Source: Bacteroidales bacterium
Lineage (GTDB): Bacteria; Bacteroidota; Bacteroidia; Bacteroidales; UBA932
Direction of reading: 5' to 3'
Length of the DNA: 14,644 nucleotides
Assembly: GCA_024683255.1 (NCBI GenBank)
Contig: JAIKYL010000090.1
Span: forward strand, 1-14,644
This document shows, piece after piece, positions 1 through 6,200 of the stretch. Position 1 is the stretch's first letter, and every line of letters begins with the position of its first letter. Both the position numbers and the translations under genes were made by a program. The notes under the pieces were generated by a model that was given only the letters and a program-made list of their open reading frames with translations, had not been told where the DNA came from and did not search any database.

Positions 1-876
1 CTGGAGATTGTGCCGCCGCTAAACGGCATCCGGAAAGACCAGCTGCTCTCCACCATCGGCCAGTTCATGGAGTTCTCTCCGCGCTACATCAACGTCACCT
101 GCCACCGGGACCAGTTCGAGTACCGGCAGCAGGCCGACGGCAGCTATACGCGCCACCTGGTGCGCAGCCGCCTGAGCTCCGTAGCCGTCTGCGCCGCCGT
201 GATGAACGCCTATCCGGTGGAAATGGTTCCGCATGTGATCTGTGCCGGTGTCACAGAGGAGGAAATCTACAGCCAGCTGTACGACTATCATTTCCTGGGA
301 ATAGAGAATGTGCTGGCGCTGCGGGGGGATTCGCTGCAGGGAGAGAACCGCTTTACCCCCACGCCGGGCGGTTTCAGCCACGCCAACCAGCTGGTGGAGG
401 CCATCCGCCGCTTTGAGGGCAGCATCGGCGCCTCCTTCTGTGTGGGGGTGGGCGGCTACCCGGAGAAGCACTTCGAGGCGGCCAACCTGTCCGATGACAT
501 CGGCCATCTGAAAGCCAAAGTGGATGCCGGGGCCGATTATATCATTACGCAGATGTTCTTTGACAATGCAGTTTTCTACCGTTTTGTGGACGCCTGCCGG
601 GCCGCCGGCATCACCGTTCCCATTGTTCCGGGTCTGAAGCCGCTGGCCACAAAACGCCAGCTGGAGTTGCTGCCGGCCAGTTTTTCCATAGACATTCCCA
701 AGGATCTTACCCAGGCGGTGAACGCTGCCGCTTCGGAGGAAGAGGTCTATGAGCTGGGTACCCAATGGTGCATCGGCCAGTGCAAGGACTTGCTCTCCCA
801 CGGGGTTCCGGCAGTACATTTTTATACCATGGGCAAGCCTCAGAACATTTCGCAAGTTCTTAAGGCCTGTTTTTAG
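1..876 (+). CDS. metF: Methylenetetrahydrofolate reductase, 5'-truncated by window edge
   Basis: This cytoplasmic flavoenzyme reduces 5,10-methylene-THF to 5-methyl-THF, the methyl donor for methionine synthesis. The frame is open from base 1, reading LEIVPPLNGIRK, and stops with TAG at 874-876, so 291 residues are visible. MetF proteins usually begin with a short segment ending in SFEI(L/V)PP, so roughly 20-30 N-terminal residues lie upstream. The GTG at position 10 falls inside this conserved stretch and is not the start. Family motifs seen are INVTCHRD, PHVICAGVT, LALRGD in the TIM barrel, ADYIITQMFFD (folate/FAD region), GLKPL and VHFYTMGK near the C-terminus. All appear intact. The next gene, murA, starts 42 nt later behind its own promoter-like sequence, so metF is probably not its operon partner. 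I am confident in the family; the start cannot be seen. Confidence 0.95.
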   Translation: MEIVPPLNGIRKDQLLSTIGQFMEFSPRYINVTCHRDQFEYRQQADGSYTRHLVRSRLSSVAVCAAVMNAYPVEMVPHVICAGVTEEEIYSQLYDYHFLGIENVLALRGDSLQGENRFTPTPGGFSHANQLVEAIRRFEGSIGASFCVGVGGYPEKHFEAANLSDDIGHLKAKVDAGADYIITQMFFDNAVFYRFVDACRAAGITVPIVPGLKPLATKRQLELLPASFSIDIPKDLTQAVNAAASEEEVYELGTQWCIGQCKDLLSHGVPAVHFYTMGKPQNISQVLKACF

Positions 877-881
877 CAGGG

Positions 882-912
882 TTGCAAAGGAGCGCATAAT
901 TGCCTAAATTTG
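882..912 (+). promoter_or_regulatory. Bacteroidetes-type promoter for murA
   Basis: A TTG at 882-884 is followed by 20 nt and then TAAATTTG at 905-912, matching the Bacteroidetes -33 (TTTG-like) and -7 (TAnnTTTG) elements with normal spacing. Transcription would begin about 5-7 nt after the -7 box, at or just before the murA ATG at 919, so the mRNA may be leaderless or nearly so. Inferred from sequence pattern only. Confidence 0.6.
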
Positions 913-918
913 TAGGTT

Positions 919-2226
919 ATGAGTAAATTCATCATTGAAGGCGGACACAAACTGTCCGGAACCATTACCCCGCAAGGTGCCAAGAACGAGGCGCTGGAAG
1001 TAATTAGCGCAGTGCTGCTTACAAGCGAACCGGTAACCATTTCCAACGTGCCGGAAATCCTGGACGTGAAGAACCTCATCGCCCTGTTGCAAGGCATGGG
1101 CGTGAAGGTGAACCGCAAGGCCAAAGGCGTTTACACCTTCCAGGCCGATGAGGTGGATACCTCTTACATTGAGACGGAGGAGTTTGTGAAGAAGTGCGCC
1201 GCGCTTCGGGGTTCCGTGATGGTTGTGGGTCCGCTTCTGAGCCGTTTCGGCCACGCCTGGTTTGCCAAGCCGGGTGGAGACAAGATCGGCCGCCGCAGGG
1301 TGGATACGCACCTGGACGGTATGCTCAAACTGGGGGCCAAGATGGAGTACAGTGCAGAGCGTCGGGCCTTCCACCTCACTACAGATGACCGCCTTACGGG
1401 CCGATATATGCTGCTGGACGAGGCCTCCGTTACCGGTACGGCCAATATAGTAATGGCTGCCGTGCTGGCGCGTGGCACCACCACCATCTACAACGCGGCC
1501 TGCGAACCTTACCTGCAACAGCTATGCAAGATGCTAAACCGGATGGGTGCCTTCATCGACGGTGTGGGTTCCAACCTACTGCGAATTCATGGTGTGGAGT
1601 CCCTGCACGGCACGGAGCACAAGATTCTGCCGGATATGATCGAGGTGGGCTCTTTCATCGGCATGGCCGCCATTTGCCAGAGCTCCATCACCATCAAGGA
1701 CGTTTCGTACTATGACCTGGGCATCATCCCGGACGCTTTCCGCCGCCTGGGCATCAACCTGGAGCAGCAGGGGGACGATATCTATGTGCCCGCTCAGGAA
1801 AGCTACGAGATTGACTCCTTCCTGGACGGCTCCATCATGACCCTGGCCGATGCCCCCTGGCCGGGCCTGACGCCTGACCTTCTGTCCGTTATGCTGGTGG
1901 TAGCCACCCAGTGCAAGGGCAGTGTTCTCATTCACCAGAAGATGTTCGAGAGCCGCCTGTTCTTTGTGGATAAGCTCATTGACATGGGGGCGCAGATCAT
2001 CCTCTGTGACCCGCACCGGGCGGTGGTTATCGGCCACGACCACAGGATTACCCTCAAGGCGGCACGCCTGGTATCTCCGGATATCCGCGCCGGCATTGCC
2101 ATGCTGCTGGCCGCCATGAGCGCCCGCGGCACTTCCACCATCGAAAACATAGAGCAGATAGACCGCGGCTACGAAGATATCGAAGGCCGCCTCAACGCCC
2201 TGGGCGCACACATTACCAGGGCGTAG
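919..2226 (+). CDS. murA: UDP-N-acetylglucosamine 1-carboxyvinyltransferase (MurA), Asp-type active loop
   Basis: MurA transfers enolpyruvate from PEP to UDP-GlcNAc, the first committed step of peptidoglycan synthesis, in the cytoplasm. The product has 435 residues, slightly longer than E. coli MurA (419). The substrate-binding pair K22-N23 sits in QGAKNEAL, the probable general base D320 in LTPD, R390 in SPDIR and R416 in the C-terminal IDRGYE motif. The catalytic-loop Cys of E. coli (Cys115, in PGGCAIG) is replaced by Asp: KPGGDKIGRRRVD, with D121 encoded by GAC at 1279-1281. In other bacteria this substitution keeps activity but blocks covalent inactivation by fosfomycin. The ATG at 919 gives the canonical MSKFIIEGGHKLSG start. 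The stop codon lies inside a 21-bp tandem duplication (2221-2262). Confidence 0.97.
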   Translation: MSKFIIEGGHKLSGTITPQGAKNEALEVISAVLLTSEPVTISNVPEILDVKNLIALLQGMGVKVNRKAKGVYTFQADEVDTSYIETEEFVKKCAALRGSVMVVGPLLSRFGHAWFAKPGGDKIGRRRVDTHLDGMLKLGAKMEYSAERRAFHLTTDDRLTGRYMLLDEASVTGTANIVMAAVLARGTTTIYNAACEPYLQQLCKMLNRMGAFIDGVGSNLLRIHGVESLHGTEHKILPDMIEVGSFIGMAAICQSSITIKDVSYYDLGIIPDAFRRLGINLEQQGDDIYVPAQESYEIDSFLDGSIMTLADAPWPGLTPDLLSVMLVVATQCKGSVLIHQKMFESRLFFVDKLIDMGAQIILCDPHRAVVIGHDHRITLKAARLVSPDIRAGIAMLLAAMSARGTSTIENIEQIDRGYEDIEGRLNALGAHITRA

Positions 2227-2262
2227 TTGTCATTCTGAACGGCGTAGTTGTCATTCTGAACG
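2221..2262 (+). repeat. 21-bp perfect tandem duplication spanning the murA stop
   Basis: Bases 2221-2241 and 2242-2262 are identical. Each copy contains the end of murA (GCGTAG) and the first half of a GTCAT-type palindromic element. The duplication therefore supplies a second in-frame-looking TAG and half of an extra element. It suggests local slippage or tandem gain of the element. Confidence 0.9.
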
Positions 2263-2276
2263 AAGTGAAGAATCTC
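2250..2276 (+). repeat. GTCAT...ATCTC palindromic element filling the murA-aminotransferase gap
   Basis: This 27-nt element starts with GTCAT and ends with ATCTC, directly before the ATG at 2277. A half-copy begins at 2230. The core can pair ATTCT (2253-2257) with AGAAT (2269-2273) around an 11-nt loop. The copy at 10189-10214 has nearly the same core and is also placed directly before an ATG-GAC start. The GTG within it (2265) would give an artefactual N-terminal extension of the next gene. Confidence 0.8.
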
Positions 2277-3419
2277 ATGGACTATAGCAAATTCTTTTCG
2301 GCCGATGTGCCGTCGTTTCTGAGGAGCCCGGTGAGGGAGATTTTCCGGAAGGTGGACCTTTCGGCCATCTGCTCCTTTGCGGGCGGCTATCCGGCGGCAG
2401 TCACTTTCCCGGTGGAGGATATCAAACGCCTTAGCAGTGAAGTGCTGGAAAAGTACGGGACCAAGGCCTTGCAATACGGTGCTACTCAGGGAGTTCCGGA
2501 GCTCCGGGAAGTGATAGCCAAGCGCTATGGCGTACCGGTGAGCCAGGTGCAGATTACCACTTCTTCCCAGCAGGGCATAGACGTTTGTACGCGAGTATTC
2601 GTGGATCCCGGAGACGTGGTCCTGGCCAACGAACCGGTCTATCTGGGAGCCCTGCAGAGCTTCCGCGCTTATAGGGCACAGGTGAAACCGATATCGACCG
2701 TCATTGCCGACCCCGATCGGCAATCTCCCATAAAGTTCATCTATGTGATCCCGGACTTTAACAATCCTTCGGGGGAGACTATGTCGCTGGAGGAACGTAA
2801 AGAGCTGGTGCAGGTGGCCCGGGAGCTTGATGTGCTCATTGTGGAGGACAGTCCGTACCGGGAGCTGAGGTATTCCGGGGAACCGGTACCCACCATTCGG
2901 GAACTGGCACCGGAACGGACGCTGCATCTGGGGAGTTTCTCCAAGATTTTTGCTCCGGGCTTCCGGCTGGGATGGATTATCGGCCCGGAACCGCTGCTGG
3001 AGCAGATTTACATCTGTAAACAGTGCCTGGACCTGTGTCCGCCGGTGTTTGACCAGTACATGGCGGCGGAATTCATGGGCTCCGGAGCGCTGGACCGGAA
3101 CCTCCGGAAGACCATTGTGGAGTACCGGAAAAGGCGAGACCTGATGGTGTCCCTGCTGGAAAAATATATGCCGGAAGGCTGCTCCTGGACTTATCCGGAA
3201 GGCGGTCTTTTCCTCTGGCTAACGCTGCCGGAAGGAATTGATACTGTGGTGCTTTACGACGAGGCTTTATCCGCCGGCGTTGCCTATGTGGCCGGTTCCT
3301 TCTTCTACGTGGACGGCTCTCATCGCAACACCATGCGAATGAATTTCTCCTTCATTGCGGAGGAGAAGATGGAGCCGGGAATCAAGATTCTTTCAAACAT
3401 CATTCGACATGCTATATAA
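2277..3419 (+). CDS. PLP-dependent class I/II aminotransferase, candidate DapC role
   Basis: A fold-type I aminotransferase of the MocR/LysN (2-aminoadipate aminotransferase-like) subgroup, 380 aa. PLP-binding features are FNNPSG with N163, VEDSPY with D191 and Y194, and the Schiff-base Lys K223 in SFSKIFAPGFRLGW, where R230 is the phosphate-binding Arg. A MRMNFSF segment near the C-terminus probably contains the substrate-carboxylate Arg. The start at ATG 2277 is preferred over an in-frame GTG at 2265, which lies inside a repeat. The gene overlaps dapF by 11 nt, which indicates coupled translation. With dapD and a dapE-like gene nearby and no other aminotransferase here, N-succinyl-LL-2-amino-6-oxopimelate:glutamate aminotransferase (DapC) is the likely role; LL-DAP or 2-aminoadipate aminotransferase are alternatives. 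A palindromic element encodes residues 142-151, where relatives normally have a longer loop. Confidence 0.85.
   Translation: MDYSKFFSADVPSFLRSPVREIFRKVDLSAICSFAGGYPAAVTFPVEDIKRLSSEVLEKYGTKALQYGATQGVPELREVIAKRYGVPVSQVQITTSSQQGIDVCTRVFVDPGDVVLANEPVYLGALQSFRAYRAQVKPISTVIADPDRQSPIKFIYVIPDFNNPSGETMSLEERKELVQVARELDVLIVEDSPYRELRYSGEPVPTIRELAPERTLHLGSFSKIFAPGFRLGWIIGPEPLLEQIYICKQCLDLCPPVFDQYMAAEFMGSGALDRNLRKTIVEYRKRRDLMVSLLEKYMPEGCSWTYPEGGLFLWLTLPEGIDTVVLYDEALSAGVAYVAGSFFYVDGSHRNTMRMNFSFIAEEKMEPGIKILSNIIRHAI
2700..2728 (+). repeat. GTCAT...ATCTC palindromic element inside the aminotransferase gene
   Basis: GTCAT is followed by the stem ATTGCCGA (2703-2710), the 6-nt loop CCCCGA and the complementary arm TCGGCAAT (2717-2724), then ATCTCC. 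It is translated as VIADPDRQSP (residues 142-151) without breaking the frame. It shares its ends, stem length and loop size with the copy at 4238-4266, while the stem bases differ in a compensated way. Confidence 0.75.
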
Positions 3420-4386
3420 GTTCACCGGCGCTGGAAACAACTTCGTGGTTCTGGATGGCCGCGGAAGGGACATGGCGCCCTACAGGGCCGTGGACCGGAT
3501 TCAGGCTTTGTGCCGGCAGTACAGCACCGATGGGCTCATGATTCTGGGCTTGGACCCGGAAGTGGATTTTTCCATGGAGTTCTACAATCCGGACGGCACA
3601 GGCGGCATGATGTGCGGCAACGGCGGGAGATGCATAGTAGCTTTTGCCGATATGCTGGGCCTGAAGCCAGCCGCCTCAGACGGCACCTGGCACTTCCGTG
3701 CCCCCGACGGTCTGCATATAGCCACCATACTTCAAACTCCGGAGGATACTACCTCCAGCGGAACTCCGTTCGCTTCGCTCTCTCCGGCCCCTCCCACCGC
3801 TGACGCGGCGGGCCCCTCCCCCTACCCATGTCCGGGGGTGGACATGTCCGCTGAAGGTAGTATCCTCCGGAAATGGACGGTGAGGCTGAAAATGATTGAT
3901 GTGCAAGGGATTGATGCTATGATGGGTGGGTATTTCCTGAATACGGGGACCAGGCATTTTGTGAAATTTGTAGCCGATGTGAATGCTATGGATATGGAGC
4001 GGGATGCCAAGCCGCTTCGCTGGGACAAGGCGTTCCAGCCGGTGGGCACTAATGTGAACTTTGTGCAGGTGGCTACGGACGGGCTGCATGTTCGTACGTT
4101 TGAGAAGGGCGTGGAGGGAGAGACGCTGGCCTGCGGCACGGGCCTCACCGCGAGTGCGTTAGCCGCCTATGGGCATGGGATCCCCGGTCAAGCCGGGGAT
4201 GACGAAGAACGTCATGGCCGTCCTCTCGACGAAGAACGTCATGGCCGACTCCGATCGGCCATCTCCTATCGTTTGCAGTGCCGCCGCGGGGACTGGCTGC
4301 AGGTGGAGTTCCACCCGGCCCCCGGAGACCAATTCACGGACGTTTACCTCACCGGCCCTGCTGAATGTTTGGAAGTAATTGAATAA
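3409..4386 (+). CDS. dapF: Diaminopimelate epimerase with two in-frame insertions
   Basis: DapF interconverts LL- and meso-diaminopimelate, giving the precursor of lysine and the peptidoglycan cross-link residue. Both catalytic cysteines are present: C69 in MMCGNGGRC and C242 in ETLACGTG. FYNPDGTGG and PVGTNVNFV are also conserved. The ATG at 3409 gives the canonical MLYKFTGAGNNFVVLDG; an upstream in-frame start would add 18 residues not found in the family. At 325 aa it exceeds the usual 260-280. The excess is two blocks: residues 110-154 (a Pro/Ser/Thr-rich segment bounded by a DNA inverted repeat) and residues 257-286 (IPGQAGDDEERHGR..., encoded by palindromic elements). Removing both leaves about 250 residues, close to normal. 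Both blocks lie between expected secondary-structure elements, away from the active site. It overlaps the upstream aminotransferase by 11 nt. It is probably functional, but this is untested. Confidence 0.95.
   Translation: MLYKFTGAGNNFVVLDGRGRDMAPYRAVDRIQALCRQYSTDGLMILGLDPEVDFSMEFYNPDGTGGMMCGNGGRCIVAFADMLGLKPAASDGTWHFRAPDGLHIATILQTPEDTTSSGTPFASLSPAPPTADAAGPSPYPCPGVDMSAEGSILRKWTVRLKMIDVQGIDAMMGGYFLNTGTRHFVKFVADVNAMDMERDAKPLRWDKAFQPVGTNVNFVQVATDGLHVRTFEKGVEGETLACGTGLTASALAAYGHGIPGQAGDDEERHGRPLDEERHGRLRSAISYRLQCRRGDWLQVEFHPAPGDQFTDVYLTGPAECLEVIE
3738..3871 (+). repeat. 134-nt insert-like block with 25-bp inverted repeats inside dapF
   Basis: The left arm 3738-3762 and right arm 3847-3871 are reverse complements at 24 of 25 positions; both end in the core TCCGGAGGATACTACC or its complement. 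Between them lie 84 nt containing a 10-bp direct repeat GGCCCCTCCC (3786-3795, 3811-3820), a small hairpin CCGC-TGAC-GCGG (3797-3808) and a 7-bp hairpin CATGTCC/GGACATG (3827-3846). The block is read through as a Pro/Ser/Ala-rich peptide with no stop. It has no counterpart in ordinary DapF proteins and does not share the GTCAT/ATCTC ends of the other elements here. Confidence 0.8.
4177..4266 (+). repeat. Composite palindromic repeat inside dapF (minus-type unit, half unit, plus-type unit)
   Basis: A reverse-oriented unit at 4177-4203 has the stem ATCCCCGG (4180-4187), the loop TCAAG and CCGGGGAT (4193-4200), ending in ATGAC. A forward unit at 4238-4266 has GTCAT, the stem ATGGCCGA (4241-4248), a 6-nt loop and TCGGCCAT (4255-4262), then ATCTCC. 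Between them a 20-bp segment is duplicated exactly (4201-4220 and 4228-4247, period 27 nt), carrying a half unit and encoding the repeated peptide DEERHGR. The whole block codes for residues 257-286 without a frameshift. Confidence 0.85.
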
Positions 4387-4390
4387 TAAT

Positions 4391-4957
4391 ATGAAAAAGA
4401 CACTGTTACTGATTGCCGTTTCCCTGCTGGGCGCCATTGCCGTCCAGGCACAGGAAAAGAAGTATTTTGGTGCCGAAAAGGCCTATGTGAAAACCATCAC
4501 GGAATCGGATGGTCGGGTTACCTCCGAGCAGGAAATGTGGTTTGTGGACTATGGCCGCAAAATGAAATCCATCATTACGTTGCATTGGGAAGGGATGGGT
4601 GATTACACCACCGTTTCCTTTGCTGAGGGAGATACTGTTTATACACTGGGAGATGACGGAAAGGTGATTAAGGAAAGCGAGCGTGAGGGCCTGGATTTTT
4701 ACAATCTTTCCGAAGAAAACATCAAAAAGTACAAGCTCAAGGAACTGGGCACGGAGGAATGCTTCGGCAAGGAATGCATCAAGTATTCCCAGGAGCAGAA
4801 GGTCATGTTGAGTACCGCCAAGATTATCAACTGGATCTGGGGTGGCATTGTTATCCGTTCCGAGATGAAACGCGGCCGCACCGAAGCGGTTACCCGCGTG
4901 ACGGAGCTCAAAGAGGATATCGACCTCCCGGCCGACTTTTTTGATATTCCCAAATAA
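4391..4957 (+). CDS. Small secreted protein, possibly DUF4412/LolA-like
   Basis: A 188-aa protein of unknown function. The N-terminus MKKTLLLIAVSLLGAIAVQA-Q is a clear type I signal peptide with probable cleavage after A20, so the product should be periplasmic or outer-membrane associated. The mature part is rich in alternating polar/hydrophobic segments (MWFVDYGRKMKSIITL, GDTVYTLGDDGKVI) and ends with ELKEDIDLPADFFDIPK. The pattern reminds me of DUF4412 or LolA-like beta-half-barrel proteins, whose C-termini often read 'lp...F.iP'; that is resemblance only. The start is ATG 4391; the in-frame TTG at 4379 overlaps the end of dapF and would only prefix MNNN to the signal peptide. It lies 4 nt after dapF and is probably cotranscribed. 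It converges with the next, minus-strand gene, with 5 nt between the stops. Confidence 0.8.
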   Translation: MKKTLLLIAVSLLGAIAVQAQEKKYFGAEKAYVKTITESDGRVTSEQEMWFVDYGRKMKSIITLHWEGMGDYTTVSFAEGDTVYTLGDDGKVIKESEREGLDFYNLSEENIKKYKLKELGTEECFGKECIKYSQEQKVMLSTAKIINWIWGGIVIRSEMKRGRTEAVTRVTELKEDIDLPADFFDIPK

Positions 4958-4962
4958 GGTCG

Positions 4963-5598
4963 CTACTTTTTAGAGCATTTGGGGCAGTGACTTTGGATAT
5001 AGTCCAGGACAAAGGAATAGTCTTCCGGATGGGTGTATACCTGGTTCTTGGATAACCCTTCGTTTACCTTTATGGAATGCAGCCGCGGATAGGCTTTGAT
5101 GCGGCGTACCCGGGAAAAGTCGGAACTGGTTTTGGTATGGGCGGCTGTCATGAAACCCGCCCCGGCCACGCTGGGCCGTTTGGCAAAAATGCCCGCCAGC
5201 GCTATCAGGCAGCCCATTTTCTCGGCCTTTTTCTTTTGCATCGGTACCTGGTCGTGCAGGAGTCCCTTTTCGTCCATGGTGAAATGCACTATATACTTTC
5301 CTCCGTATAGGGCGGCCACGATCCAGTAGGCCAGCAGGGTTATCACCAGGAACACGCCCAGGATGATGGCCCAGATCTTAAGACCTTCAAGGACGGCCGA
5401 CCATTCTCCCCGGAAAGCCGGGCCGATGAACATCAGAACCATGGCAACGCCGAAGATGATGCCGAAAATCTTGAGCACGGTGAGCAGAACCAGGGGATTT
5501 TTGTACATGTTCATCGGCCAGGTCCAGCGGTATTTTCCGTCCGTGCACAGGCGCACACGCTCACCTTTATAGGTGGTTTGTTCCAATTGGTTATCCAT
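4963..5598 (-). CDS. Two-helix membrane protein with C-terminal CPxC motif, unknown function
   Basis: A 211-aa protein not assigned to a named family. The N-terminal 33 residues are polar and aromatic (YKGERVRLCTDGKYRWTW). Two hydrophobic helices follow, at about residues 36-60 and 73-98, then a soluble region that may be a small beta domain (YIVHFTMDEKGLLHDQVP, then RRIKAYPRLHSIKVNEGL). The extreme C-terminus is SHCPKCSKK, with C205 and C208: half of a zinc-ribbon motif that would need another ligand pair, perhaps from a partner chain. The start is the ATG complementary to 5596-5598; 22 further codons upstream are open but read like leader sequence. It is the only convincing minus-strand gene in the window and faces away from the DUF4252/sigma operon. 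Its role is unknown. Confidence 0.75.
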   Translation of the reverse strand: MDNQLEQTTYKGERVRLCTDGKYRWTWPMNMYKNPLVLLTVLKIFGIIFGVAMVLMFIGPAFRGEWSAVLEGLKIWAIILGVFLVITLLAYWIVAALYGGKYIVHFTMDEKGLLHDQVPMQKKKAEKMGCLIALAGIFAKRPSVAGAGFMTAAHTKTSSDFSRVRRIKAYPRLHSIKVNEGLSKNQVYTHPEDYSFVLDYIQSHCPKCSKK

Positions 5599-5618
5599 AG
5601 CAGTGGGGGTTATAGCTG

Positions 5619-5647
5619 CGAAGATATCATTTTTTTCACTAAGTTTG
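5619..5647 (-). promoter_or_regulatory. Candidate minus-strand -7 element for the membrane-protein gene
   Basis: On the minus strand the complement of 5619-5626 reads TATCTTCG, one base off TAnnTTTG, about 20 nt upstream of the ATG at 5598. A TCTG lies 21 nt further upstream as a poor -33 match (near 5648). Its 5' UTR would be about 14 nt. Weak support from pattern and distance only. Confidence 0.3.
5640..5647 (+). promoter_or_regulatory. Candidate -7 element for the DUF4252/sigma operon
   Basis: TAAGTTTG at 5640-5647 is a perfect TAnnTTTG box, 64 nt upstream of the ATG at 5712. No good TTTG is seen 19-21 nt upstream, which would fit a promoter relying on an alternative sigma factor or a chance match. 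The 113-nt region 5599-5711 separates two divergent genes and would hold both promoters. Confidence 0.35.
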
Positions 5648-5711
5648 CAGAAGAGGTTTAACATTTTTGCCCTGTCTTCGTCTTATGGATGCAACCGGTT
5701 TATTTGAGTGT

Positions 5712-6200
5712 ATGAAAAAAACATTTATGACCCTTATGATTGCCCTTGCTGCATGGGGATGCGCCTGGGCAGGAAAACCCGCCGACGTGGAATCGTTGGT
5801 GCGGCAATATGAAGACACCGAAGGCTTCGAAGTGTTGAGCCTGGGGCAGTTTGGCATGAGCCTGCTCAGGTTTGCCGTTTCTTTAAGCGGTGATCTGGAC
5901 GACGAAGACAGGGCTGTCCTAAGTTCCTTCAGCGGCATCAAACATGTGACGATGGTGGATTATGAAGGAGCCGAAGCTTCCCTAAAGGAAAAGTTTGCCA
6001 AGGAGCTTACGGCCGTATTGGACGGTATGGAGCTCATTCTGGAAGCCAAGGACGGTGGCACTGCAACACGCATCTACGGAATAGATGACGGAAATACCAT
6101 CCGAGACTGTGTTATTTATAGCGGAGACGGCGCCCTCATCTATACCAAAGGAAGTATTGATATGGATCGTTTGGGAGAACTGATGGAATTGGCTAAATGA
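5712..6200 (+). CDS. DUF4252-like secreted protein, first of two
   Basis: A 162-aa protein with a type I signal peptide (MKKTFMTLMIALAAWGCAWA, cleavage near A20). The mature part follows the layout of DUF4252 proteins: a short helix with VRQYEDTEGFEVLSLGQFGMSLLRF, an acidic middle region, a hydrophobic beta segment HVTMVDYEG, and a C-terminal half with ILEAKDGGTATRIYG and CVIYSGDGALIYTKGSIDMDRLGELM. The last motif closely parallels MYVSIDGKMDREELENLL in the protein encoded at 7001-7486, so the two are probably diverged paralogues. The biochemical role of DUF4252 is unknown. The start is ATG 5712; 15 in-frame codons upstream are not signal-peptide-like. Its TGA overlaps the ATG of the sigma gene by 4 nt (ATGA), which implies coupled translation. 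Confidence 0.75.
   Translation: MKKTFMTLMIALAAWGCAWAGKPADVESLVRQYEDTEGFEVLSLGQFGMSLLRFAVSLSGDLDDEDRAVLSSFSGIKHVTMVDYEGAEASLKEKFAKELTAVLDGMELILEAKDGGTATRIYGIDDGNTIRDCVIYSGDGALIYTKGSIDMDRLGELMELAK

Noticed and set aside
877..918. tRNA or small RNA gene in the metF-murA gap
   Set aside because: Too short for a tRNA and better explained by the promoter elements; no tRNA-like or rRNA sequence was noticed elsewhere in the window.
3738..3871. Insertion sequence with terminal inverted repeats
   Set aside because: At 134 nt it has no transposase and no clear target-site duplication; described as an insert-like repeat instead.
4177..4266. CRISPR-like array from the repeated GACGAAGAACGTCATGGCCG
   Set aside because: Only two copies, a 7-nt spacer, in-frame within dapF and no cas genes.
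3409..4386. dapF as a frameshifted pseudogene or fusion
   Set aside because: The frame is continuous, both catalytic cysteines and all flanking motifs are in phase, and the extra length is accounted for by two discrete repeat blocks.
5667..5711. 15-codon N-terminal extension of the first DUF4252 gene
   Set aside because: MPCLRLMDATGLFEC before MKKTF does not resemble a leader and would bury the signal peptide; ATG 5712 is preferred.
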